From positions 1 to 33,695 of the forward strand of contig NZ_BONE01000087.1 of NCBI RefSeq assembly GCF_016862555.1: a stretch of DNA of 33,695 bases, in the 5' to 3' direction. Within the stretch, counting starts at the first letter, position 1. Each line of letters starts with the position of its first letter. Positions 8,372-15,902 of this stretch are shown in pieces. Origin of the DNA: Asanoa siamensis. Lineage in GTDB: Bacteria; Actinomycetota; Actinomycetes; Mycobacteriales; Micromonosporaceae. The translations under genes were made by a program, and so were the position numbers. The notes beneath the pieces were generated by a model. It was not told where the DNA came from and searched no databases. It worked only from the letters and a program-made list of their open reading frames with translations.

Positions 8372-10108
8372 GTGGTAGCGAAACCATCGCTGGAGACGTT
8401 CCCGGCACTGCGGGCGTGGCAGCGCAAGGCGATGGTCGACTACCTGCGGCGCCGGTCCGACGACTTCATGGCGGTCGCGACGCCGGGCGCCGGCAAGACC
8501 ACGTTCGCTCTGCGGATCGCCGCCGAGCTGCTCAACGACGGCACCGTCGACGCCGTGACCGTGGTCGCGCCGACCGAGCACCTCAAGACGCAGTGGGCGC
8601 AGTCGGCGGCCCGGGTCGGCATCCAGCTCGACGCCGCGTTCCGCAACGCCGACCTGCACTCCTCCGCCGACTTCCACGGTGCGGTCGTCACGTACGCCCA
8701 GGTCGGCATCGCACCGCAGGTGCACCGGCGGCGGACCATGACCCGCCGGACGTTCGTCATCCTCGACGAGATCCACCACGCCGGCGACTCGCGCTCGTGG
8801 GGCGACGGGGTCAAGTCCGCGTTCGAGAACGCGACCCGGCGGCTGATGCTGACGGGCACGCCGTTCCGGTCCGACGACAACCCGATCCCGTTCGTGACGT
8901 ACGAGCGCGGCGAGGACGGCCTGCAACGGTCCCGGGCCGACTCGGTCTACGGCTACTCCGACGCGCTGCGCGACGCGGTCGTCCGCCCGGTCATCTTCCT
9001 GGCCTACTCCGGCGAGACCCGCTGGCGCACCAGCGCCGGTGACGAGCTCGCGGCCCGGCTCGGCGAGCCGATGACGCAGGACCTGGTGGCCCAGGCCTGG
9101 CGCACGGCGCTCGACCCGACCGGCGACTGGATGGTCCAGGTGCTCCGGGCCGCCGACGCGCGGCTGCAGGTCAAGCGGGCCGGCGGGATGCCCGACGCCG
9201 GCGGGCTGGTGATCGCGACCGACCAGCAGAACGCCCGGTCGTACGCGAAGCTGATCGAGCGGGTGACCGGCGAGAAGGCCGTCGTGGTCCTCTCCGACGA
9301 CGTCGGCGCGTCGGCCCGGATCGCCGCGTTCGCGGCGTCCGACCAGCGCTGGATGGTCGCGGTCCGGATGGTGTCCGAGGGTGTCGACATCCCGCGGCTG
9401 GCCGTCGGCGTCTACGCGACGAGCGCGTCGACCCCGCTCTACTTCGCCCAGGCGATCGGCCGGTTCGTCCGGGCCCGCCGCCCCGGTGAGACCGCCAGCG
9501 TGTTCCTGCCCAGCGTGCCGCACCTGCTCGGGCTGGCCAGCGAGATGGAGGCCGAACGCAACCACGTGCTCGGCAAGCCCAAGGAGGACGACGGCCTCGA
9601 CGACGCGCTGCTCGAGCGGGCACAGCAGACCGAGGACGCCAGCGGCGAGCTGACCAAGCGGCACGAGATGCTGTCGGCGACCGCCGAGCTGGACCAGGTG
9701 ATCTTCGACGGTGCCTCGTTCGGCACGGGCGCGCTGGCCGGCACGCCCGAGGAGGAGGAATACCTGGGGTTGCCCGGCCTGCTCACGGCCGACCAGGTGG
9801 CCACGCTGCTCAACAAGCGCCAGGCTGACCAGCTCGCGGCACAGAAGCGCCGGCCGGCGGCGGACGGGGCGGGTGGTGCCCGTGTGGTGGGGATGACCGC
9901 GGCGCCGCCGGCGCCGGTCTCGGCGGGCGAGCGAAGGGTCGTCCTGCGCCGTCAGCTCAACGCTCTGGTCGCGGCGCACCATCACCGGACAGGACTACCC
10001 CACGGGAAGATCCACGCGGAGCTGAGGCGTCTGTGCGGCGGCCCGCCCAGTGCCCAGGCGACGATCGAGCAGCTCGAGGAGCGGATCGCGACGGTACAAA
10101 CCCTCTAG
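8372..10108 (+). CDS. SF2 DEAD/DEAH-box helicase
   Basis: The 578-residue superfamily 2 helicase has the motifs in order: Q-like W16/Q17, Walker A TPGAGKTT (37-44), motif II DEIH (132-135), motif III LTGTP (160-164), motif V SEGVDIP (335-341) and motif VI QAIGRFVRAR (360-369). The C-terminal ~180 residues are charged and hinge-rich and match no domain I can name. The layout resembles the actinobacterial SF2 helicases related to RadD/type III restriction helicases, but no nuclease domain is fused. The GTG has GAGGGGGG upstream. Nucleic-acid substrate and role (repair or RNA metabolism) are not evident from context. Confidence 0.88.
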   Translation: MVAKPSLETFPALRAWQRKAMVDYLRRRSDDFMAVATPGAGKTTFALRIAAELLNDGTVDAVTVVAPTEHLKTQWAQSAARVGIQLDAAFRNADLHSSADFHGAVVTYAQVGIAPQVHRRRTMTRRTFVILDEIHHAGDSRSWGDGVKSAFENATRRLMLTGTPFRSDDNPIPFVTYERGEDGLQRSRADSVYGYSDALRDAVVRPVIFLAYSGETRWRTSAGDELAARLGEPMTQDLVAQAWRTALDPTGDWMVQVLRAADARLQVKRAGGMPDAGGLVIATDQQNARSYAKLIERVTGEKAVVVLSDDVGASARIAAFAASDQRWMVAVRMVSEGVDIPRLAVGVYATSASTPLYFAQAIGRFVRARRPGETASVFLPSVPHLLGLASEMEAERNHVLGKPKEDDGLDDALLERAQQTEDASGELTKRHEMLSATAELDQVIFDGASFGTGALAGTPEEEEYLGLPGLLTADQVATLLNKRQADQLAAQKRRPAADGAGGARVVGMTAAPPAPVSAGERRVVLRRQLNALVAAHHHRTGLPHGKIHAELRRLCGGPPSAQATIEQLEERIATVQTL

Positions 10109-10118
10109 AACGAAAAGA

Positions 10119-10152
10119 ACCGGCCGGAGCCCCGTGCGGGGTTCCGGCCGGT
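10119..10152. terminator. Bidirectional terminator between helicase and DUF7455 gene
   Basis: A 15-bp stem (one G-T pair) with loop GTGC lies between the two convergent stops. On the minus strand it is followed by TTCTTTTCG, so termination of the DUF7455 gene is the more canonical direction. Confidence 0.8.
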
Positions 10153-10168
10153 CTGGGCTTCGTTCGGA

Positions 10169-10414
10169 TCAGTTGGCGGAGTTCGACGCCATGAGGTCGG
10201 CGCCGCGCCACTGGAAGTCCGGGTCCGCCGCGAACTGAACCGTGATCTTCACCAGGTCGTCGGCGTACTTGTTGGCGTGGTGCCCGCAGAACACGAGCTC
10301 GCCCCCGCCCGCCATGGTGATCCGGAGCTTGCCGGCCGCGTTGCACCGGTCGCACCGTTCATCGGTTGCTGGGGGAACCACCGTGCCAGGCGGCGGCGTG
10401 AGAGTGGGGGTCAT
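10169..10414 (-). CDS. DUF7455 small zinc-binding protein
   Basis: The 81-residue protein has a proline/threonine-rich N-terminus, then RCDRCNAAGKLRITMAGGGELVFCGHH. C21, C24, C43 and H45/H46 form a likely zinc site. This matches small actinobacterial DUF7455 proteins, which are often found near housekeeping sigma genes; the C-terminal 30 residues here look family-specific. The ATG is preceded by a near-perfect AAGGAGG six bases upstream (10421-10427 on the complement), so high translation is expected. No function is known. Confidence 0.82.
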   Translation of the reverse strand: MTPTLTPPPGTVVPPATDERCDRCNAAGKLRITMAGGGELVFCGHHANKYADDLVKITVQFAADPDFQWRGADLMASNSAN

Positions 10415-10725
10415 CGCCTTCCTCCTTCGTCACCGATGAACATCATCCTTCGGTCTTTACTCACCTATCGTGCAACACCCGGTGGTGCTGCGGCCTTCCC
10501 AAGATGCCCCCGGGGGACCCAGGTCACACCTTGGTTGGTGACAGTGTGCCGGCACCCAAGGGGGCCGCGTCAATGATCTCGCTCGGACAACCCGCTTCTG
10601 ACGTGGATCTATTGACGTAGCGTGTCGAAAAGGTGACTCACCGTTGGGTCAAGGGCCTCTGCCACGGTATCCTGACAGCGCCTGTGTGGCACCTGCCGGA
10701 CACGCCCAAACGGGGGATCCGGCGA
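10415..10725. other. Gene-free stretch upstream of DUF7455 with an inverted repeat
   Basis: 311 bases without a credible gene. It holds the DUF7455 leader and Shine-Dalgarno. It also has an inverted repeat at about 10529-10561 (CCTTGG..GGTG pairing with CACCCAAGG) that could fold as RNA on either strand. TTGACG occurs near 10613 without a matching -10. A small RNA cannot be excluded or supported. Confidence 0.35.
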
Positions 10726-11307
10726 TTACCCGACAGACTTCGCGGCGGCCTTCATGGCCTTCTTGTAGTCGCGCACCTTGCCCAGGCTCGCGTCGTCAAC
10801 GATATCGGCCACGGACATGTGCGCACCCTCCTCCCCGTAGGCACCGGCCGCCTCGCGCCAGCCCGCCGGCTGCACGCCGTAGCGCTTCCCGAGCAGCGCG
10901 ACAAAGATCTGCGACTTCTGCTTGCCGAACCCGGGCAGCTCCGCCACGCGCCGCAGCAGGTCCCGCCCGTCGGCGGCCTGCGTCCACAGCCGCGCGGTGT
11001 CACCGTCGTAGCGGTCCACCAGCAACCGGCAGACCTCCTGCGTACGGGTCGCCATGGCCTTGGGAAAGCGGTGCAGCGCCGGCGGCCCGGCGAAGATCCG
11101 GATCAACTCGTCGGTGTCGAACCCGGCGATCTCCTGGGCGGTCGGCTCGTGCCCGAGCCGCTGTGACAGGACATAGGGGGACGTAAACGCCTTTTCAAGC
11201 TTGTCCTGTTGGTCCAGCGTCATGCCGATCAACAGCGCGAGCGGGCTCCGGTCGAGCAGCGCGTTCGCCTCCGGCGGGATGGGCAGCGAGAACGTCATGC
11301 GGACCAT
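10726..11307 (-). CDS. HhH-GPD superfamily protein (TIGR03252-like)
   Basis: This 193-residue all-helical protein has a helix-hairpin-helix motif LPGFGKQKSQIFVALL (about 124-139), as in base-excision DNA glycosylases, and an N-terminal PLALLIGMTLDQQ resembling the family's opening helix. It matches the uncharacterised actinobacterial HhH-GPD family TIGR03252. The stretch after the hairpin (KRYGVQPAGW) lacks the catalytic Asp found in Nth/MutY (VDTH), so glycosylase activity is uncertain. The start could be ATG 11307 or ATG 11298; neither has a strong Shine-Dalgarno. It is divergent from the DarTG module, 152 bases away. A role in lesion recognition is inferred from the fold. Confidence 0.75.
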   Translation of the reverse strand: MVRMTFSLPIPPEANALLDRSPLALLIGMTLDQQDKLEKAFTSPYVLSQRLGHEPTAQEIAGFDTDELIRIFAGPPALHRFPKAMATRTQEVCRLLVDRYDGDTARLWTQAADGRDLLRRVAELPGFGKQKSQIFVALLGKRYGVQPAGWREAAGAYGEEGAHMSVADIVDDASLGKVRDYKKAMKAAAKSVG

Positions 11308-11364
11308 CTTCGCCGACCGCCGCCCGCGCCGTCAGGCCGCCTCAGCCCAGATACTCGATCCCCT

Positions 11365-11380
11365 CGGCGCGCTCGCGCCG
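11365..11380. promoter_or_regulatory. Inverted repeat in the HhH-GPD/darT divergent promoter region
   Basis: CGGCGCG and CGCGCCG form perfect 7-base arms around CT. The position between two divergent starts suits an operator for darTG autoregulation, but GC-only repeats arise easily in this DNA, so confidence is low. Confidence 0.25.
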
Positions 11381-11459
11381 CGCCTGAGCCGACTGCGACT
11401 ACAGTCTCCTCCCGGACACGCCGGCCGAACGCGCAAGCACAGCCAGGGAGCCCTCGGAG

Positions 11460-12140
11460 ATGCCTGACGTGAGTGGCGCGGGTCCAAGGGATCAATGGAT
11501 TTACCACTTCACCCACATGGACAACCTCCAGCGGATCTTCAGTACGGGTCGCTTGCTCTGCGACGTCGCAGCCCGCGACGGACAGACCCGTACCGAAGTC
11601 GGCGATCCGGCAATCAAGCAGTCCCGGCGCCTACGCCCGGTCCTTGCGGGTCCGGGCGGACTCGTCGGAGACTACGTGCCGTTCTATTTCGCGAGTCGGT
11701 CTCCGATGATGTACCGCATCGCGTGCGACCACCGCGACAGCAAGCCGGACTGCTATGCCGGGGGTGATCGACCCCTCGTCTACCTCGTCACGACCATCGG
11801 CGCGGTCGTAGACGCGGGACTCGCCTGGGTTGGTACGGATGGCAACGCTGCCACTGCGACAAGCGAGTTCACCGCTGACCTGGGTTCACTCTCAACGATG
11901 GTCGATTGGCCGCTCATGATGGCCGAGCGCTGGAGCAATGCGCAGGACGACATGGACCGCCAACGCCGGCGGCAGGCCGAGTTCCTCGTCCACGACGCCT
12001 TGCCGACTCAGCTCATCCGATGGATTGCGACGTACAGTGATCAACATCGCTCACAGGCAGGACGCCTGATCAGCGGCCACCCGCTCGCTGAGCGAATAAT
12101 CGTCAGACCCAAGTGGTACTACGGGTTCGAGCGGAGGTGA
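11460..12140 (+). CDS. darT: DarT-type ssDNA thymidine ADP-ribosyltransferase toxin
   Basis: The 226-residue protein (DUF4433 family) should use NAD+ to attach ADP-ribose to thymidine in single-stranded DNA, blocking replication. Visible signatures are the N-terminal IYHFTHMDNLQRIFSTGRLLC (His/Thr NAD-binding start of DarT), IKQSRRLR (about 52-59) and VGDYVPFYFASRSPMMY. QAEFLVHDALP includes E174 at the position of the catalytic Glu. No frameshift or truncation is visible. A macro-domain DarG gene starts 4 bases after the stop, making the classical toxin-antitoxin pair. Codons ending in A or T look more frequent than in neighbouring genes, suggesting acquisition. DarTG systems act as anti-phage defence. 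Confidence 0.93.
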   Translation: MPDVSGAGPRDQWIYHFTHMDNLQRIFSTGRLLCDVAARDGQTRTEVGDPAIKQSRRLRPVLAGPGGLVGDYVPFYFASRSPMMYRIACDHRDSKPDCYAGGDRPLVYLVTTIGAVVDAGLAWVGTDGNAATATSEFTADLGSLSTMVDWPLMMAERWSNAQDDMDRQRRRQAEFLVHDALPTQLIRWIATYSDQHRSQAGRLISGHPLAERIIVRPKWYYGFERR

Positions 12141-12144
12141 GGAG

Positions 12145-13203
12145 ATGATCGAGGAAGGTCGCGGCAACTTGCTGACGGCTGACGTGGAGGCGCTGGTCAA
12201 CACCGTCAACACCGTCGGGGTTATGGGCAAGGGCATCGCCCTCCAGTTCAAGCGGGCATTCCCCGCCAACTACCGGGCCTACCGCGCTGCTTGCGCTCGG
12301 GGGGATGTTCAGTTGGGGCATGTGTGGCCCTTCGACACGGGAGTGTTGGGCCATCGGCGGTACATCCTCAATTTCCCTACCAAGCAACACTGGCGGAGTG
12401 CGTCAAGGCTCGAAGACATCGCGTCAGGTCTTGCGTCACTGGTTGAGACAGTGCGGCGACTCGAGATACGTTCTGTGGCAATCCCCGCCCTGGGATGCGG
12501 GAACGGCGGGCTCGCGTGGAGCGAGGTTCTCCCGTTGATCGAGAATGCTTGCGCCCAGATTCCAAGCGTCCGTGCGGTGGTGTTCCCACCGACAGGAGCG
12601 CCCGAGCCCGCGGCGATGCCGAACGCGACACCGCGACCGCGGCTGACGCCGATGCGGGCACTCTTGCTCGTTGCCGTCGATCGCTACCTCGTCCGCGCCC
12701 GGCTCCAGGAGGTGCGCGAGGGAGTCAGCGAGCTGGAGATCCAGAAGCTGGCGTACTTCCTGCAGGTTCTCGGGGCACCGACACGCTTGAAGTTCACGCG
12801 AGGGAGCTACGGCCCCTACGCCGCCGACCTGAGTCATGTGCTGGGCGACCTGGAAGGCCATTACCTGACCGGCATCGGTGACCGCTCCGCTCCCGTGACC
12901 ACCTTCGCTCCGATCAACCCCGCTCCGGGAAGCGTTCCGGCGGCGCAAGCCGTGCTCGCGCACGACCGAACTGCCGACGAACGCATCAATACCCTGCTGA
13001 GCCTCCTGGACGGCTTCGAAACCCCGTACAGCCTCGAACTGTTGGCGACCGTCCATTTCGCCGCTCACTGTCTCCCGCGCACCGATAACGCCGACGAGCT
13101 GACCAGGCGGGTCGAATCCTGGAGTCTCCGCAAGGCTCGCATGTTCACCGACAAACATGTTCGGATCGCCACTAACCGCCTGGCGGAGCGCAACCTTCTT
13201 TGA
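12145..13203 (+). CDS. darG: DarG-type macro-domain antitoxin
   Basis: The 352-residue antitoxin has an N-terminal macro domain (about 1-150) with GNLLTADVEALVNTVNTVGVMGKGIALQFK, NFPTKQHWR and ALGCGNGGLAW. K80 in FPTK matches the catalytic lysine reported for the Thermus DarG macro domain, which removes ADP-ribose from DNA. The C-terminal domain (about 170-352; LEIQKLAYFLQVLG, FTRGSYGPYAADLSHVLG) matches the DarG region that binds and neutralises DarT. GGAGG eight bases before the ATG overlaps the end of darT, so translation is coupled. Both the enzymatic and the binding half look intact. Confidence 0.93.
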   Translation: MIEEGRGNLLTADVEALVNTVNTVGVMGKGIALQFKRAFPANYRAYRAACARGDVQLGHVWPFDTGVLGHRRYILNFPTKQHWRSASRLEDIASGLASLVETVRRLEIRSVAIPALGCGNGGLAWSEVLPLIENACAQIPSVRAVVFPPTGAPEPAAMPNATPRPRLTPMRALLLVAVDRYLVRARLQEVREGVSELEIQKLAYFLQVLGAPTRLKFTRGSYGPYAADLSHVLGDLEGHYLTGIGDRSAPVTTFAPINPAPGSVPAAQAVLAHDRTADERINTLLSLLDGFETPYSLELLATVHFAAHCLPRTDNADELTRRVESWSLRKARMFTDKHVRIATNRLAERNLL

Positions 13204-13262
13204 CGCGGCGGCCCCGCAGACCGAGCGCCAGCAGGCTTCTTCTGAAAGATATCGTCGCCGGC

Positions 13263-13688
13263 ATGACGCATCCCTGGATCACCGAGCTCGGGCTGACGGC
13301 GCACCCGGAGGGCGGCTGGTACGCCGAGACCTGGCGGTCCGCGCACACCTTCGAGCCGACCGGGTACGCGGGCCCGCGCGCGGCCGCGACCGGCATCTAC
13401 TTCGCCCTGCTGGCCGGCGAGGAGTCGGCGTGGCACCTGGTCCGCTCCGACGAGCTGTGGCTCTGGCACGCGGGCGGCCCGCTGGCGCTGCGCCTCGGCG
13501 GTTCCGGCGCGGAGCCGGCCGAGGTCGAGACCGCCGTGCTGGGCCCGGACGTGGCGGGCGGCGCGCGGCCGCAGCTGCGCGTACCCGGTGGGGTGTGGCA
13601 GTCGGCTCTGCCCCTGACCGCCGAGCCGGTGCTGGTGAGCTGCGTCGTTTCGCCCGGATTCGACTTCGCCGATTTCAGGATGGTGTGA
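13263..13688 (+). CDS. Cupin DUF985 family protein
   Basis: The 141-residue protein is a DUF985 (cupin_5) protein: HPEGGWYAETWRS, the central TGIYFALLAGEESAWHLVRSDELWLWHAGGPL and the C-terminal LVSCVVSPGFDFADFRMV are typical. I start at the ATG 13263 (MTHPWITELGL), which gives the family length; an in-frame TTG at 13200 overlapping the darG stop would add an Arg-rich tail unlike the family. Members form beta-barrel cupins of unknown activity. The gap to darG is about 60 bases; it is ordinary backbone in codon use and unlikely to belong to the TA module. Confidence 0.85.
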   Translation: MTHPWITELGLTAHPEGGWYAETWRSAHTFEPTGYAGPRAAATGIYFALLAGEESAWHLVRSDELWLWHAGGPLALRLGGSGAEPAEVETAVLGPDVAGGARPQLRVPGGVWQSALPLTAEPVLVSCVVSPGFDFADFRMV

Positions 13689-13689
13689 T

Positions 13690-13712
13690 CCGTTCGACCG
13701 AACGGCCGTTTT
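13690..13712 (+). terminator. Possible short terminator after the cupin gene
   Basis: CCGTTCG and CGAACGG form a 7-bp stem with a 2-base centre directly after the cupin stop, followed within a few bases by TTTT. The tight loop is unfavourable, so this may instead be a protein-binding site. Confidence 0.35.
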
Positions 13713-13801
13713 GATCATCGCTCGTCTATGCGATGGTCTGGGTTCGCCCGGCGCGGGGGCATGGAGGCCGGGCGTGGCGAACGGCGAGGAGAGTTCACAT
13801 C

Positions 13802-15412
13802 GTGGTGTCCCGCACCGTCCGCAAAACCCTGGCGGCGATCGGCGCTGCCAGCCTGGTGGGTGCCCTGGCACTGGCCAACCCGGCCCAGGCCACCTCCAAC
13901 AACAACTCCGTACGCAAGCTCACCAAGGCGGTGACCCTCGGGGGCGTGCTCCGGCACGAGATCGCCTTCCAGGCCATCGGCAGCCTCAGCGGTGGCAACC
14001 GCGGCTCGGGCCTGGTCGGCTACGACCGCAGCGCCGACTACGTGGCGACGCTGATGCGGCTGGCCGGCTACGAGGTCACCCGGCAACCGTTCGAGTTCAA
14101 CTTCTTCGAGGCGTTCGGCTCGGCCTTCGAGCAGGTGTCGCCGAACCCGACCGTTTACGCGGAGGGTGTCGACTACAGCCTGGCCGACTACTCCGGGTCC
14201 GCCGACGTGACGGCCGCGGTCGTCCCCGTCGACCTCGCGCTGACGCCGCCGCGGGCGTCGACGTCGGGCTGTGAGCCGGGCGACTTCGACCCCGCCGTCG
14301 TGACCGGCAAGATCGTGCTGCTGCAGCGCGGCGGCACCAACTGCGGATTCGGCCTGAAGGTCGCCAACGCGGAGGCCGCGGGCGCCGCGGCGGTCATCCT
14401 GATGAACCAGGGCAACGGCACCCCGGAGGCCAACCCCGACCGCTACAACCTGCTGCTGCCCACGCTCGGTGCGCCGGCCGGCATCCCGGCCGTCGGCGTC
14501 TCCTACGCGACGGGCGAGGCACTCGCCAACACCCCGGGGCTCACCGTCCGGATCATGGCGGACACCACGTCAGAGGTCCGCCAGACCGAGAACGTGATCG
14601 CCGAGTCCCGTGGCGGCGACGCGACCGAGGTCGTCATGGCCGGCGCCCACCTCGACTCCGAGCCCGACACGGTCGGCATCAACGACAACGGCAGCGGCTC
14701 GGCCGCGCTGCTCGAGGTCGCGCTGCAGATGGCGAAGACGAAGACGCCCCACAAGACCAGGTTCGCCTGGTGGGGCGCCGAGGAGTCCAACCTGGTGGGT
14801 TCGACCTTCTATGTCGGAGAGTTGACGGCCGAGCAGCAGGCGAACATCGCGCTGTACCTCAACTTCGACATGATCGCGTCGGCCAACTACATCCTGGGCG
14901 TGTACGACGGCGACGACTCGGCCGCCGAGGGCGCGGGGGCGGGCCCCCCGGGCTCGGCCGAGATCGAGGCGGTCTTCCAGGACTTCTTCGCCGACCGCGA
15001 CCGGCCCACCCGGGCGGCTGATTTCACCGGCCGGTCCGACTACGGCCCGTTCATCGCGACGGGCATCCCGGCCGGCGGTCTCTTCACGGGCGCCGAGGTC
15101 CTGAAGACGGCGCAGGACGTCGCCGACTACGGCGGTGTCGAGGGCGCGCAGTACGACCCCTGCTACCACGACCCGTGCGACAGCCTGTTCCCCGTCCGCA
15201 ACGGCGCGGACGCGGCGCTCTACAAGGAACTCGACCGCCAGTACGACATGCTGGGCAACCTCAACCTCGAGGCCCTGGACATCAACTCCGACGCGATGGC
15301 GACGGCGATCCTCACGTTCGCCCTCGACACGTCGTCGCTGCCGGAGCGCGCGGCGGCCGCGACAGCCCGCACCGCGGGCCCGGTGTTCGTCGGCAAGGAA
15401 GGCTCCATCTAG
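13802..15412 (+). CDS. Secreted M28 family aminopeptidase with PA domain
   Basis: The 536-residue precursor starts at a GTG with GAGGAG upstream. A signal peptide (RTVRK, hydrophobic core, ANPAQA cleavage site near residue 30) sends it outside the cell. A protease-associated domain lies at about 120-260. The M28 co-catalytic zinc core follows with expected residues H283 (GAHLDS), D295 (NDNGSG), E327/E328 (WWGAEES), D356 (LNFDM) and H456 (DPCYHDPC), as in Streptomyces griseus aminopeptidase. All five ligands and the general base are present, so it is probably active, releasing N-terminal hydrophobic residues from peptides. A strong hairpin terminator follows. Confidence 0.93.
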   Translation: MVSRTVRKTLAAIGAASLVGALALANPAQATSNNNSVRKLTKAVTLGGVLRHEIAFQAIGSLSGGNRGSGLVGYDRSADYVATLMRLAGYEVTRQPFEFNFFEAFGSAFEQVSPNPTVYAEGVDYSLADYSGSADVTAAVVPVDLALTPPRASTSGCEPGDFDPAVVTGKIVLLQRGGTNCGFGLKVANAEAAGAAAVILMNQGNGTPEANPDRYNLLLPTLGAPAGIPAVGVSYATGEALANTPGLTVRIMADTTSEVRQTENVIAESRGGDATEVVMAGAHLDSEPDTVGINDNGSGSAALLEVALQMAKTKTPHKTRFAWWGAEESNLVGSTFYVGELTAEQQANIALYLNFDMIASANYILGVYDGDDSAAEGAGAGPPGSAEIEAVFQDFFADRDRPTRAADFTGRSDYGPFIATGIPAGGLFTGAEVLKTAQDVADYGGVEGAQYDPCYHDPCDSLFPVRNGADAALYKELDRQYDMLGNLNLEALDINSDAMATAILTFALDTSSLPERAAAATARTAGPVFVGKEGSI

Positions 15413-15427
15413 CACGACGTCGCGAGC

Positions 15428-15459
15428 GAGGGCCCTTCCCGGCTTCGGGAGGGGCCCTC
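15428..15459. terminator. Bidirectional hairpin terminator
   Basis: A 13-bp stem (one G-T pair) with a 6-base loop sits between the convergent peptidase and VOC genes and overlaps the VOC stop codon. There is no long T tract, which is usual in high-GC actinobacteria. Confidence 0.7.
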
Positions 15460-15823
15460 AGCGCCGCCAGGGGTGGTGGATCAGGCAGAACTCGTTGCCT
15501 TCCGGGTCGGCCAGGACCGTGAAGCCCTCGTCGCCCGTCTGGCCGACGTCCGTGCGGGTCGCACCGAGGGTTACCAGGCGGTCGACCTCCTCGGCCACGT
15601 GACCGTCCGGGGCGTAGAGGTCCGGATGGGCGCGGTTCTTGCTCCGCTTGTCGCCCCCGCCGGGCTGGAGCCAGACCGTCAGCGCCCCCGGACCGGCGTC
15701 CGCCGGCGGACGCAGGTGCTGGCCGTCGGCGTCGATCTCGTAGCCCAGCGCCGCCGACCAGAACGCCGCCATCCGGGCCGGGTCGCGGACGTCCAGCGTC
15801 CACTGCGTGAATCGGCTGACCAT
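15458..15823 (-). CDS. VOC/glyoxalase-like domain protein
   Basis: The 121-residue protein has the VOC fold pattern: FTQWTLDVRDPARMAAFWSAALGYEI at the start and FTVLADPEGNEFCLIHHP at the end, the typical metal-edge strand of glyoxalase-like proteins. It resembles the Glyoxalase_6 group common in actinobacteria, for which no substrate is agreed. The start at ATG 15821-15823 gives the standard single-domain length. It is divergent from the methyltransferase gene with 79 bases between starts. Possible activities are dioxygenase, isomerase or antibiotic binding; nothing nearby selects among them. Confidence 0.83.
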   Translation of the reverse strand: MVSRFTQWTLDVRDPARMAAFWSAALGYEIDADGQHLRPPADAGPGALTVWLQPGGGDKRSKNRAHPDLYAPDGHVAEEVDRLVTLGATRTDVGQTGDEGFTVLADPEGNEFCLIHHPWRR

Positions 15824-15889
15824 GCCGCCGACTCTGCCAGCGGGCCGCCATGATCGCCGGGTGGCGGCGGCGACGACAGCCGGGGCTGG

Positions 15890-15895
15890 CAGGAT
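15890..15895 (+). promoter_or_regulatory. -10 element of the methyltransferase-dtd operon (leaderless)
   Basis: CAGGAT, one base from TAGGAT, is followed by seven bases and the GTG at 15903. An in-frame ATG at 15894 overlaps this hexamer, so the GTG is preferred as the start. Confidence 0.35.
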
Positions 15896-15902
15896 GCCGT
15901 AC

